From Lewinellaceae bacterium (GTDB lineage: Bacteria > Bacteroidota > Bacteroidia > Chitinophagales > Saprospiraceae), in assembly GCA_020636225.1 (NCBI GenBank), contig JACJYI010000010.1, forward strand, positions 1 to 64,000: a stretch of DNA of 64,000 nucleotides, written 5' to 3'. Both the position numbers and the translations under genes were made by a program. Within the stretch, counting starts at the first letter, position 1. The number at the start of each line of letters is the position of its first letter. Below are positions 1 to 9,345 of the stretch, one piece after another. The notes under the pieces were generated by a model, which had not been told where the DNA came from, made no database searches, and saw only the letters and a list, made by a program, of their open reading frames with translations.

Positions 1-2760
1 CAGTTTATTGGCGACGGCCGTGTTCACGCTCCCGGCGCTGGCACTCCACTTGAAGGTCACAGGTTGGGCTGCTGATCCGGGAGCAAAGGCGACGGCGGTA
101 CCGTCACACTGGCCATAGCAGGAAATGTTGAAACCATTGTAGTCGACCCGATCGAAGGTGACCACATTGTCATCTGCATTGGATACCGTAGTGGTCAGGG
201 TCTTTGTACAACCATTGCTGTCCGTGACCGTCACGGTATATGAGCCAGCAGAGAGGGCCGTCAGGTCCTTCGTGACGGCATTGTTGCTCCACAGGTAGGT
301 GTAGTTGGGGTTGCCGCCGGTGACGGTCAGGGTGATCGTTCCGGTCGACTGATTGATCGTCGTCGGCGTGGTCACGGCGGTTACCGTCAATGGGTTCGAT
401 GGACCGGTGATGGTGTAGCTGCCCGTCTTGGTGCAGTTGTTTCCATCGGTCACCGTGACGCTATAATTGCCACTGACCACATTGATCAGATCCTCGGTAA
501 CGGCGTTGTTGCTCCACTTGTAGGTGAAGGTGCCGTTGCCACCGGTGGCAGTGAGATTGATGGATCCCTGGGCCTGTCCGGCACACAGCACTGGTGTGGT
601 CTTGCCATCCAGAGTGATGTCATCCGGCTGGAAGATGAAGATCGGCTCCAGCTCGGTGATACAACCGCTGCCATCCACAATGGTGGGGGTGTAGGCCCCC
701 GGGCCAAGATTGATGAGGTTGGGTCCTGATCCGGCTGAGGTCGGATCCCAGGTCACCGTGTAGGGTCCTCCGGTTGGCGGCAATGTGATAGTGATGGTAC
801 CGTTGCCGGAACCAAAACAGGTCACATCCGTCTTGGCAATGGCCGGATTCAGGCTGGAGCTGTTCACGGTCAGGGTCGGACCGGTGATCTTGCAGCCGTT
901 ATTGTCGGTAATGGTGGCGGTATACATGCCGCCCGACAGGTTCCCGATCGGGTTGCCGACACCGACGCCGACGCCCCAGTTCACCACATAGTTGGGTGTT
1001 CCGCCGGAGATCTCCAGCTCGATGCTGCCATCCTTGCTTCCCGAACAGGATTCATGGGTAATGGTCACATCCTCGATCATCATCTGAGGGGCCTTCAGCC
1101 CGACAACGATGTCACCGGATACCCAGGTGCAGTTGGGAATGGTATTATCCGTGATGGTCACCTTGTAGGTGCCCACAGCCAGATCCTTGGGGTTCTTGGT
1201 GTTGGGCAGGGCCGGGGACCAGGTGTAGGTCAGATTTCCGGAGCCGCCGGTGACCAGGAGATTGATCGCGCCATCGGCACCGCCAGGGCAGTTGACCTTG
1301 GTCACAATGGTGGCGGATACATTCAGGTCGCAGTTGCACGGTACGGTATTGATCACGCCGATCTGACGGATCAGGTTGACGACACCGGATGTGTCATTGA
1401 TTTCTGACATCAGCGGATCCTTGTCAACGATCCGGATAGTGTCCATCTGTCCTTCCAGCATCAGGTTCTGATAGCAGAGTTGGAACATGACCTCTCCACT
1501 GTCAAGGGTCACCCCGAGTGGATCCAGCGGGTTGGCTTCGAAGAGGAAGCCGAGGATATCACTGCTTTCGTTGAAGGTCAGGTTGCCCAGGGAGCAGTTG
1601 GGTAGATCCAGCTTGGGATTACATCCCTTCACGCCCACGAGGTCGATCTTGAGCGGGTTGCCGGCAATGTACAGCTGCGCCCCGACGATGTTATTGAAAT
1701 CCGTCGCCGTAATGGGTACACAGAAAGTATCTCCCTGGCAGACATTGCGTTCACCGATATCGATGGTCACGCCCGCGCCATTGTCATCATTCACGGTGAC
1801 CGATCCGTTCACGGTATTGACCTGGATCAGATCATCATTGGAATTTCTGAACTCGATCTTGGGTGGCAGGCTGGGATTGGGGTTGGCAAAGAAGTTCACC
1901 GGTGAGGTTTGCCCGGTGTTGCCGATGATCGTAAAGCACACTTCAAAGAGGACAGAGCCGTTGGGCAGATCATCGCCACTGAACGGATTGATCCAGGACA
2001 CCTGAAGGGTATTCGCATTGAAGAAACCGAAGTTGCCATTGGGCAATGGCAGACTGCAATCCAGCTGCAAGGTGCTATTACAGTTTTGCAAGCTTTCAAA
2101 GGTCAGGATCGATGGATCCCAACCGATGCCAAATTCCATGAGGGACACGTCCTGGAAGTTGTCCACGGTCACCGGTACGCAAACCGTCTGGCCCATGCCC
2201 CCTTGCACGTCACCAATGGTGGCGGTAATGCCCCCAAAGGATCCGGTGACGGTGATATTGGCCGGTGTGCCGGTAATCCCGATATCATTGAATGCCGCAT
2301 TGATCACCTCGCAGGTATAGTTCTGGGCCAGGTTGCAGGTCACATTCATTTGTGATGTTCCGGGTGCTTTGCCACGCAACTTCACCGCGATGAAATTGGT
2401 GCCGTCCGGCAGGCTCTTTCCGGTCAGGAAGAAGTCATAATAGGTGACTTTGATTCCCGTTCCGAAGGACGGGTTCCCCGGAGGAACAAAGGCAACTCCC
2501 AGCCCCTTGAAGGTCGAATAGCTGGTGGTGTCCACCAGTGGGTAGGCTTCGACGAATTCCAGCTGACTCTGGTTGAAGGTCATCGTGAACTCTAAGCCCA
2601 CGAGGTTGTCGAAGTTATTGTTGACCACCAGATTGAAGACTTTTTCCTCGCCAACGGCAAGTGTCGTCGTCGACGGGTCAAAGCTGACCTGCAACTGAGC
2701 GGGCAATTGCCAGGCGCTCAGCAGGAGCGGGATCAACAGGAGGTAATAGATGCGTTTCAT
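1..2760 (-). CDS. Large secreted adhesin: cohesin-like domains followed by SprB-type repeats (3' end outside window)
   Basis: The frame is open from the ATG at 2760 to the left edge (920 codons seen), so the C-terminus, presumably a T9SS sorting domain, is missing. Residues 1-21 are a Sec signal peptide (MKRIYYLLLIPLL... ending PAQ). About residues 22-440 hold three cohesin-like beta-sandwich modules, each with a 'VGLEFTMTFNQSQLEFVEA'-type strand pattern. From about residue 450 come at least six SprB/PKD-like repeats of 70-80 residues with the signatures C-x-G-x-x-x-G-x-I, 'GGNPNYTYLWSNNAV' and 'LSAGSYTVTVTDSNGC'. SprB-like repeats are known in cell-surface gliding adhesins. Export to the surface by T9SS is inferred. 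It lies 36 bp downstream of another cohesin-like gene on the same strand, so the two are probably co-transcribed. Confidence 0.85.
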   Translation of the reverse strand, partial: MKRIYYLLLIPLLLSAWQLPAQLQVSFDPSTTTLAVGEEKVFNLVVNNNFDNLVGLEFTMTFNQSQLEFVEAYPLVDTTSYSTFKGLGVAFVPPGNPSFGTGIKVTYYDFFLTGKSLPDGTNFIAVKLRGKAPGTSQMNVTCNLAQNYTCEVINAAFNDIGITGTPANITVTGSFGGITATIGDVQGGMGQTVCVPVTVDNFQDVSLMEFGIGWDPSILTFESLQNCNSTLQLDCSLPLPNGNFGFFNANTLQVSWINPFSGDDLPNGSVLFEVCFTIIGNTGQTSPVNFFANPNPSLPPKIEFRNSNDDLIQVNTVNGSVTVNDDNGAGVTIDIGERNVCQGDTFCVPITATDFNNIVGAQLYIAGNPLKIDLVGVKGCNPKLDLPNCSLGNLTFNESSDILGFLFEANPLDPLGVTLDSGEVMFQLCYQNLMLEGQMDTIRIVDKDPLMSEINDTSGVVNLIRQIGVINTVPCNCDLNVSATIVTKVNCPGGADGAINLLVTGGSGNLTYTWSPALPNTKNPKDLAVGTYKVTITDNTIPNCTWVSGDIVVGLKAPQMMIEDVTITHESCSGSKDGSIELEISGGTPNYVVNWGVGVGVGNPIGNLSGGMYTATITDNNGCKITGPTLTVNSSSLNPAIAKTDVTCFGSGNGTITITLPPTGGPYTVTWDPTSAGSGPNLINLGPGAYTPTIVDGSGCITELEPIFIFQPDDITLDGKTTPVLCAGQAQGSINLTATGGNGTFTYKWSNNAVTEDLINVVSGNYSVTVTDGNNCTKTGSYTITGPSNPLTVTAVTTPTTINQSTGTITLTVTGGNPNYTYLWSNNAVTKDLTALSAGSYTVTVTDSNGCTKTLTTTVSNADDNVVTFDRVDYNGFNISCYGQCDGTAVAFAPGSAAQPVTFKWSASAGSVNTAVANKL

Positions 2761-2796
2761 TGTCCTTGGAATTTGGAATGTGAAGTTGTCTTGGAA

Positions 2797-3633
2797 TTAT
2801 TTCTGGATCAGCATCCGCTTGATGTAGCGGCCCTGCTCGGAGGTGACGATGACGTAATATCCACCGCTGTTCAGTGCATCGCCTGCCGGGATACTGATAT
2901 CCTGCTGGCCTGGATAGAGATGGCGTTCCAGCTCATACACCACGGCACCGGAGAGATTGATCACCTGGACCACGACGTCGGTTGCCTGACTGACCTCAAG
3001 CTGGACGTCGCACCACTCCCTGCAGGGATTCGGGATGATCTGCATCTTCAGGGGTGGAACAAAGGCGGGTACAATCGCTGAATTCTCCTGTACCTGGATC
3101 AATCCGTAGGTAAAGTCGATCGCCACCGGGTCATCATTATAGTCGATGACCTCCGGAGCGAGTGGTTCATCCGCAAAGCTGACCCAGGATGAATCGCCCA
3201 TCTCCCCGATCACGGTGAAGCGCAGCGTGAAGATGGTATGCCCGTTCTCGACAGAATAGCCGGAATATACATCGTCGGCATACCAGAACATGGACATGCG
3301 ATGAAAGGTATCCAGGGCCCAGTCAAAGTTCTCGATCTTCTCCAGATCGTAATTGGTGATGCTGTCGAACTGGAGGACCAGGGTGTCCCAGGTAATGGAC
3401 AGCTGGAAACCGGAAATGCTGTCAAACTCACTGACCTTGATCGGCACATCGATGACACTGCCAGGAGAGGCGATCATGGACTCGGCAAGAAAGGATACCT
3501 GAGCGTGAGAGAAGGTTACGCCCATCAGGATGAGGAGCGCACTGAGGCTGGCCTTGATAGGGGCAGTCAACCTGCTGACAGACAGAGATACGAACGGTCT
3601 GACTGCGCCGGGCGCAGTGGAAATGGTGTTCAT
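2797..3633 (-). CDS. Secreted cohesin-like protein with T9SS sorting domain
   Basis: 278 residues. A long N-terminus ends in a hydrophobic segment and 'GVTFSHAQ', a likely signal peptidase site near residue 45. Residues about 50-165 form a single cohesin-like module ('GSVIDVPIKVSEFDSISGFQ' followed by a strand ending LVLQFDSI). Residues about 195-278 are a type A T9SS C-terminal domain: 'MQIIPNPCREWCDVQLEV', a 'VINLSGAVVYE' strand, then '...GGYYVIVTS' and the basic end 'GRYIKRMLIQK'. It is the first gene of a probable two-gene unit with the adhesin downstream, and both share the cohesin-like fold. The start is the only in-frame ATG before the signal peptide. The function is probably surface binding or scaffolding; no catalytic motif is visible. 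Confidence 0.8.
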   Translation of the reverse strand: MNTISTAPGAVRPFVSLSVSRLTAPIKASLSALLILMGVTFSHAQVSFLAESMIASPGSVIDVPIKVSEFDSISGFQLSITWDTLVLQFDSITNYDLEKIENFDWALDTFHRMSMFWYADDVYSGYSVENGHTIFTLRFTVIGEMGDSSWVSFADEPLAPEVIDYNDDPVAIDFTYGLIQVQENSAIVPAFVPPLKMQIIPNPCREWCDVQLEVSQATDVVVQVINLSGAVVYELERHLYPGQQDISIPAGDALNSGGYYVIVTSEQGRYIKRMLIQK

Positions 3634-4112
3634 GGGATGTCGTTTTACGACCCTCGAACTCCAGGCGGGTAGGTCCGGTGAATGTCAGGTTGCCATGGAT
3701 TCCGGCTAACCGATGACGTGATCTGTGGAGGGACAGATGTCAGGCGAAGAGCAATACGCTCCTGAACGGATGGAAATGGTCGTCGCGTAAGTGTCTGTCA
3801 ATAAGATAACGTCGTTCCGGGCGTGACTCCGGGTGGTTAGTGGAATGTGGCTGGGAATGGGTTTCCCGTGGTCTGAATTCGTGTGGTTGCGTTACCGCGT
3901 GGTCTTCTTGGGTATGTTGTTTGACAATGGTTTTACAAAAATAGGTCCAAACTCACCGGAGGGCATACCTATTTTTAGGTATTTTACATATTATGATGAA
4001 TATGATATGTAAATGACTAATATATAAAGGAATTTTTAATGTGCAAGTTGCCTATGAGTCATTCCTCTATATGTATCATTTCGTCATCATGCGTTCTGGC
4101 ATCCCCTGTCCG
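3634..4112. other. Intergenic region, AT-rich, no gene seen
   Basis: 479 bp between the cohesin-like gene and the regulator gene, both on the minus strand. The part from about 3930 to 4040 is distinctly AT-rich compared with the flanking coding DNA and contains CAAAAATA, the complement of a TAnnTTTG-like -7 element, but no matching -33 box was found. No tRNA, terminator or conserved ORF was recognised. It presumably carries the promoter of the 2797-3633/1-2760 unit. Confidence 0.4.
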
Positions 4113-4784
4113 TCAGGCCAACTGGTGTTCGTATGCGATCCGCAGGAGCTTCTGGGTATTGTTCACCCCCACCTTTCGCAGGATATTCTTTCGATGGACA
4201 CAGACGGTCTGCTCGGAAATGTACAGGGTCTCGGCGATCTCCCGATTGCTCAGGCCCGACATGATCTGGCCCAGGACCTCCACCTCCCGCTTGGTCAGTT
4301 CGAATCGAAGATGGAAGAAGTCTCTCAGCCGGGCCTCCAGTCCGGCGCCCGTCTTGCCGGGCTGATCGGTCGGGGATACGCCTTCGCCGAGGAATACTTC
4401 TTTCTTCAGGACCTGTCGGATCGCTGTTTTCAGTTCTTCCGGCGGACTGGTCTTCAAAAGGTAGCCCAGCGCTCCGGCCTTGCAGGCATCGCGCACCAGC
4501 TTGGTATCCGGGTAGATCGTCAGGATGAGAAAGATATCCCGTTGATCACCCGGCCAACGCTTCATGGCCTGCAGGGCGTCGCCGGTGCGGAGATTCATTT
4601 CGCAGATGATCAGATCCGGTTGGATATGGGTCCCTGCGGTCAACAGGGCGTCCAGATCGTTCACCAGGTGGATACGGGATTGGGGATACCAGTCGAGCAG
4701 ACGGGTATGCAACGCTTCGCGGAACAACGGGTGCGGGTCCGCGACGATGATTTCCAGAGGGGAGGGAGACATCATCTGGTCCAT
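4113..4784 (-). CDS. NarL/FixJ-family response regulator with degenerate receiver
   Basis: 223 residues: a receiver domain (about 10-125) and a LuxR-type helix-turn-helix (about 160-220, 'LTKREVEVLGQIMSGLSNRE' then 'ETLYISEQTVCVHRKNIL'). The output domain is complete and should bind DNA. The receiver is unusual. The phospho-acceptor position, normally Asp in a 'PDxxLLDxxMP' strand, reads PDLIICEMNL with Glu (codon GAA), and the acidic pair before 'HPLFRE' reads D-P instead of D-D. The Thr (LILTIYPD) and Lys (LLKTS) positions are retained. The protein may therefore work without phosphorylation, or mimic the phosphorylated state. There is no adjacent kinase gene. It starts at an ATG (MDQMMSPSPLEIIVADPHP). 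Confidence 0.85.
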   Translation of the reverse strand: MDQMMSPSPLEIIVADPHPLFREALHTRLLDWYPQSRIHLVNDLDALLTAGTHIQPDLIICEMNLRTGDALQAMKRWPGDQRDIFLILTIYPDTKLVRDACKAGALGYLLKTSPPEELKTAIRQVLKKEVFLGEGVSPTDQPGKTGAGLEARLRDFFHLRFELTKREVEVLGQIMSGLSNREIAETLYISEQTVCVHRKNILRKVGVNNTQKLLRIAYEHQLA

Positions 4785-4990
4785 GGGATTTGAACAAAGA
4801 TAACGGATTCAGGAGCGCGGGTCAAGGCCCTCCCGTATTCCCGTTGATCCGGCTCATCCCGAATGGTCCTCTTTCCAGGATCACGGATCCGGTTGCGTTG
4901 ACCGGAAAATCATACCTGTCCGGGCAGACACACCTGGATTGCATGGATTACCGTACACCCTTCGTGGTGGCGTCAGAGTATCAGCCCGAT

Positions 4991-5737
4991 TTACGGCGTA
5001 ATGACCATGATCCGGTCGAGGGTGCGGATCTCGGATCCTTGTTGCAAGGACAGGATATACATGCCGGGATACAACCCCTGGACATCCAGTTCGGCGCGGT
5101 CGCCACCGTTCCAGGAAACCATCTCTTCGACCCGTCCCATCAGATCGGACAGGAGCAGCAGGCCTCCGGGCTGAGGCGTGTCAAACAGGATGTGGACCCG
5201 GTCTGTGGCCGGATTGGGCATCACGCGGACGCCAGTCGGGGTGGTGGGAACGTCGATGGAGGTGGAGGGGTCGAACCTGTAGGTGCAGTAGGCGAAACAA
5301 CCCATCTGGCTGGTGACACCCAGACTGACCAGGAAGGTGGAATCCTCCGGCGCCTTCACCAACCAGGTGGATGGACCGGAAGAGAACGTCGAATAGTTTT
5401 TTTCCCATGACCAGGCGACCAGCGGATCCCCCATGGCACTTTCCGACGCATCGAACAGGAACAGCGTATCTCCGGACCAGGCATGCTGGATATTGACTGC
5501 GCAGCCCTTGGGGAATCCGTCCGGACACCTGCCGTCCCAGCAACTGACGGCATGCCAGCTGAAGGCTTCACAGCCATTTCCATACACCTGGCCGTCACAT
5601 CCGCACACGGGTGCATAGATGGCCGGACAGGCGGCCTGGGGATAGAAATGGGTCGAATCGATACAAACGATCTCCTGCGCCGTCGTTTGGGTGAACAGGA
5701 AGCACAACATCAGTGAGAGAGGTAGCAGGTGTCTCAT
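4991..5737 (-). CDS. Secreted Kazal-type domain protein with T9SS sorting domain
   Basis: 248 residues. The signal peptide is 'MRHLLPLSLMLCFLFTQTTA' with cleavage before QEI. Residues about 24-70 are Cys-rich and contain 'CPAIYAPVCGCDGQVYGNGC', the signature of Kazal-type serine protease inhibitor domains. The middle (about 80-160) looks like a PKD-type beta-sandwich ('GDTLFLFDASES'). Residues about 170-248 are a T9SS C-terminal domain ('VRVMPNPATDRVHILFDTP', 'LSDLMGRVEEM', '...LYPGMYILSLQQG'). It is likely exported and surface-attached. Protease inhibition is inferred from family resemblance only. It is a single gene, with its promoter presumably in the 125-bp gap to the upstream NTF2-like gene. 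Confidence 0.8.
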   Translation of the reverse strand: MRHLLPLSLMLCFLFTQTTAQEIVCIDSTHFYPQAACPAIYAPVCGCDGQVYGNGCEAFSWHAVSCWDGRCPDGFPKGCAVNIQHAWSGDTLFLFDASESAMGDPLVAWSWEKNYSTFSSGPSTWLVKAPEDSTFLVSLGVTSQMGCFAYCTYRFDPSTSIDVPTTPTGVRVMPNPATDRVHILFDTPQPGGLLLLSDLMGRVEEMVSWNGGDRAELDVQGLYPGMYILSLQQGSEIRTLDRIMVITP

Positions 5738-5803
5738 TGGTCGGGTTTTCAGGAATAACGATCAGTGGCTAGGATCTGTTTGGGTATAGGGACAGGGCAT
5801 GAA

Positions 5804-5835
5804 TAAAAAAAGGAGCCCGGCTTGGCCGGACTCCT
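5804..5835 (-). terminator. Rho-independent terminator of the NTF2-like gene
   Basis: On the minus strand AGGAGTCCGG-ccaa-GCCGGGCTCCT is followed directly by seven T residues. The stem is GC-rich with one mismatch and starts about 28 bp after the stop codon at 5863. Confidence 0.85.
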
Positions 5836-5862
5836 GAAGATTGATCGATCGTTTTGGAAGGT

Positions 5863-6375
5863 CTACTTGACCTGGCTGCCGGAACCGGTACCCGTTCCAT
5901 CACCAGCTCCTGATCCATCGGTAGCACTGCCACCGGAAGCATCAGTGCCTTCTCCGGACGTCTGCGTCACCGTATGACGGACGATCCGCAGGCCACGAGG
6001 GGTCTTCTTGGAAATGCTGGTGAACGTTCCGGAGCGTGAACGGGACTTGCCATCCTTGTTCGTCTGGGTTACCGTGAAGTTACCTGAAGTGGTCACATAG
6101 TCACCCATGTCCATATCGTCGGTGATGTTCACCGTCAACTTGGCATTCCCTTTCTGGAAGGCCTTCTCGTAATACGCCTTGATGGCATCTGCGCCAGAGA
6201 TCGTCTCCGTGCCGCGGATCATGACCGCATCACGGGCAAACAGATTGGAGACACAGGTCGCATCAGCGGCATCATAGCAGGATACGAACGAGTTGGTCAC
6301 GTCCGTAAAGGTGGACTGAGCCTGGACAATGGTTCCGGTCAGGATCAGGGCAAAAAGAATCAACAGGTTTTTCAT
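5863..6375 (-). CDS. Secreted NTF2/SnoaL-like protein with Gly/Ser/Thr-rich tail
   Basis: 170 residues. The signal peptide is 'MKNLLILFALILTGTIVQAQ'. Residues about 24-135 follow the NTF2-like/DUF4440 pattern: an N-terminal helix ('FTDVTNSFVSCYDAADATCV'), 'LFARDAVMIRGTETISGADA' and a beta-rich C-terminal half with '...YVTTSGNFTVTQ'. NTF2-like proteins include small-ligand binders and enzymes; no activity can be assigned here. The last 35 residues are a low-complexity tail of Gly, Ser, Thr, Ala and Asp ('GSGAGDGTGTGSGS') that resembles the central region of the unrelated secreted protein at 48820. A strong terminator follows. Confidence 0.8.
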   Translation of the reverse strand: MKNLLILFALILTGTIVQAQSTFTDVTNSFVSCYDAADATCVSNLFARDAVMIRGTETISGADAIKAYYEKAFQKGNAKLTVNITDDMDMGDYVTTSGNFTVTQTNKDGKSRSRSGTFTSISKKTPRGLRIVRHTVTQTSGEGTDASGGSATDGSGAGDGTGTGSGSQVK

Positions 6376-6613
6376 AGAATAGGGTATTTAATAGTGAAAG
6401 TGATGACGCGTTGACCAAGAAAGTGGGTTAGCTACAATCAAGGTAGGAAAAGTTTGACGAAATCCGGGTACTCTCCTGGATCAGGTTGCTGACAATGGAA
6501 CGCGGATGCATGCATTCAGATGCCAGTATGTGGAAGAGACCTTCACAACCTCAGGAAGTTGCAGGTGGCATCATTTTTTTGACGTTTTTCCATCTGACGG
6601 AGAAACAACAGGC

Positions 6614-7504
6614 TTATCCGTACCCGAAACCCTTCAGGCTGCGCTCGTCATCCCGCCACTTGGGGCGGACCTTGATATGCAGTTCCAGGAAGATGTGCTC
6701 GCCGAGGAATTCTTCGATCGCCTTTCGGGACCGGATGCCCAGTTCCTTGATGGCGCTGCCTCCCTTGCCGATCAGGATGGCTTTCTGGGTGTTGCGCATC
6801 ACATAGATCTCCGCGCCGATGCGGATGATATCATTCTCCCCCTCGGCCGGTTCCTGATAGTATTCGGTCACCACCTCGCAGGAGTAGGGAATTTCCTGCC
6901 CGTAGAGCTCGAAGATGTTCTCCCGGATCAGTTCGGCGACAAAGAATCGCTCCGGGCGGTCGGTCAGCTGGTCCTTCGGATACCAGGCCGGCCCTTCCGG
7001 CAGCTTGCCCTGGATGGCCGCCGCCAGCTCGGTTGTCCCTTCATTTTTCAGGGCAGAGAGGGTAAAGACCTCCTGGAAGTCCAGGCGGGCCGACCATTCC
7101 TCCCGCACACGCTCTAGTTCAGCTGCCGGGTACTTGTCGGTCTTATTGATGACCAGGAAGCGGGGGGCCTCGGTCTTCTTCAGGTGGGCGATTAACGGAT
7201 CTTCCTCGTCATAGGCGTCGCCGGGTTCGGTCACCAGCAGAACCAGGTCGGCATCCTCAAAGGCCCCTGTCACGAATGCATTCATCTTTTCATGCATCTT
7301 GTAGGAGGGACGCAAGACAAAGCCCGGCGTGTCCGAGAAGACGATCTGGAAGTCATCCCCGCTGAGGATGCCCAGGATCCGGTGCCGGGTGGTCTGCGGC
7401 TTGGAGGAGATGATGCTCATTCGTTCGCCGACCAGGGCATTCATGAGTGTGCTCTTCCCCACATTGGGATGGCCGAGGATATTGACAAAACCGGATCGAT
7501 GCAT
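6614..7504 (-). CDS. era: GTPase Era
   Basis: 296 residues, the usual length for Era, an essential GTPase that binds 16S rRNA during 30S subunit maturation. G-motifs in order: G1 GHPNVGKS, G2 around 'PQTTRHRILGI', G3 DTPGF, G4 NKTD and G5 'SALKNEG'. The C-terminal KH domain carries 'AILIGKGGSAIKELGIRSRK' and ends in 'RDDERSLKGFGYG'. The start is taken at the ATG at 7504 (MHRSGFVNILGHPN), as in other Era proteins. The same frame happens to stay open for 467 more codons upstream, but that DNA is tandem array A and gives a low-complexity F/W/L-rich translation, so I exclude it. Confidence 0.95.
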   Translation of the reverse strand: MHRSGFVNILGHPNVGKSTLMNALVGERMSIISSKPQTTRHRILGILSGDDFQIVFSDTPGFVLRPSYKMHEKMNAFVTGAFEDADLVLLVTEPGDAYDEEDPLIAHLKKTEAPRFLVINKTDKYPAAELERVREEWSARLDFQEVFTLSALKNEGTTELAAAIQGKLPEGPAWYPKDQLTDRPERFFVAELIRENIFELYGQEIPYSCEVVTEYYQEPAEGENDIIRIGAEIYVMRNTQKAILIGKGGSAIKELGIRSRKAIEEFLGEHIFLELHIKVRPKWRDDERSLKGFGYG

Positions 7505-7589
7505 CCACCAAAGGTACGACCTTGGCGGATTCTCCAGTTTGCGGATTTCAGGGCCAGTCTGTTGGTAGAAAGTAATGTAGTACAGAGGG

Positions 7590-9345
7590 GGAAATTCCAA
7601 AGGACAAATTCCAAATCCCAAATAAATTCCAAAGGACAAATCCCAAGTCCCAAAAAAATCCCAAAAGACAAATCCAAAAAAACCAAATCCCAATTTGCAA
7701 TGACCAAATCGGCAGAAGGCCCTGTAGGGGCCAAAGATGAATAGTATTGTGGGGAAGGAAGGAACGGCCCTGTAGGGGTCGGACGGAGAAGCACTATGGT
7801 GAAAGTTCCCTGCATGTCGGCAAACGGGCAAAACACAAATCCCAAATCCCAAAGACATTCCAAGTCCCAAAAAAATCCCAAAAGACAAATCCAAAAACCA
7901 AATCCCAATTCGCAATGACCAAATCGGCAGAAGGCCCTGTAGGGGCCAAAGATGTATAGTATTGTGGGAAGGAAGGAACGGCCCTGTAGCGGTCGGACGG
8001 AGAAGCACCATGGTGAAAGTTCCTGCATGTCGGCAAACGGGCAAAACACAAATCCCAAATCCCAAAGACATTCCAAGTCCCAAAAATCCAAAGACAAATC
8101 CAAAAAACCAAATCCCAATTCGCAATGACCAATCGGCAGAAGGCCCCTGTAGGGCCAAAGATGTATAGTATTGTGGGGAAGAAGGAACTGCCCTGTAGCG
8201 GTTTGGACGGAGAAGCACTATGGTGAAAAGTTCCGCATGTCTGCAAACGGGCAAAACACAAATCACAAATCCCAAAGACATTTCAAGTCCCAAAAATCCC
8301 AAAAGACAAATCCAAAAACCCAAATCCCAATTCGCAATGACCAATGTCGGCAGAAGGCCCTGTAGGGGCCAAAGATGCATAGTATTGTGGGAAGGAAGGA
8401 ACGGCCTGTAGGGGTCGGACGGAGAAGCTACTATAGTGAAAGTTCCTGCATGTCTGCAAACGGGCAAAACACAAATCACAAATCCCAAAGACATTTCAAG
8501 TCCCAAAAAATCCCAAAAGACAAATCTAAAACCAAATCCCAATTTGCAATGACCAATCGGCAGAAGGCCCAGTAGGGGCCAAAGGTGTATAGTATTGTGG
8601 GGAAGGAAGGAACGGCCCTGTAGGGGTTTGGACGGAGAAGCACTATGGTGAAAGTTCCTCTGCATGGTCTGCAAACGTAAGCAAAACACAAATCGAAATC
8701 CCAAAGACATTCCAAGTCCCAAAAAATCCCAAAAGACAAATCCAAAAACCAAATCCCAATTCCCTGCAATGACCAATCGGCAGAAGGCCCAGTAGGGGCC
8801 AAAGATGAATAGTATTGTGGGAAGGAAGGAACGGCCCTGAGGGGTTTCGGACGGAGAAAGCACTATGGTGAAAGTTCCCTGCATGTCGGCAAACAGGCAA
8901 AACACAAATCACAAATCCCAAAGACATTCCAAGTCCCAAAATATCCCAAAAGACAAATCCTAAAAAACCAAATCCCAATTGCAATGACCAATGGCAGAAG
9001 GCCCTTAGGGCCAAAGGTGTAGTATTGTGGGAAGGAAGGAACGGCCCTGTAGGGTTCGGACGGAGAAGCACTAGAAAGTTCCCTGCATGTCGGCAAACAG
9101 GCAAAACACAAATCATAAATCCCAAAGACATTTCTGTCCAAAAAATCCTAAAAGACAAATCAAAAACCAAATCCCAATTTGCAATGACCAGTTCGGCAGA
9201 AGGCCCTGTAGGCCAAAGGTGGTAGTATTGTGGGAAGGAAGGAACGACCCTGTAGGGGTCGGACGGAGAAGCACTATGGTGAAAGTTCTCTGCATGTCGG
9301 CAAACAGGCAAAACACAAATCCCAAAGACATTCCAAATCCTATTA
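7590..9345. repeat. Tandem array A: eight degenerate units of about 212 bp
   Basis: The phrase GGCAGAAGGCCC recurs at about 7710, 7926, 8135, 8349, 8559, 8779, 8993 and 9195, so unit lengths run from 202 to 220 bp. Each unit holds a poly-purine, CCCAAATCCCAAA-like segment, a palindrome GGCCCTGTAGGGGCC, a second palindrome-like CGGCCCTGTAGGGGTCGG, and AGTTCCCTGCATGTCGGCAA. Units differ by many single-base indels, some inside the palindromes. All three minus-strand frames are largely open, giving only low-complexity translations such as 'FWDFLGLGMSLGF'. No gene is supported. It lies immediately upstream of era and touches array B. Confidence 0.9.

Noticed and set aside
7505..8905. N-terminal extension of era by 467 codons in the same open frame
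   Set aside because: The DNA is tandem array A; the translation is repetitive F/W/L-rich sequence and all three minus frames are open in the same way. Era homologues start at about 7504.
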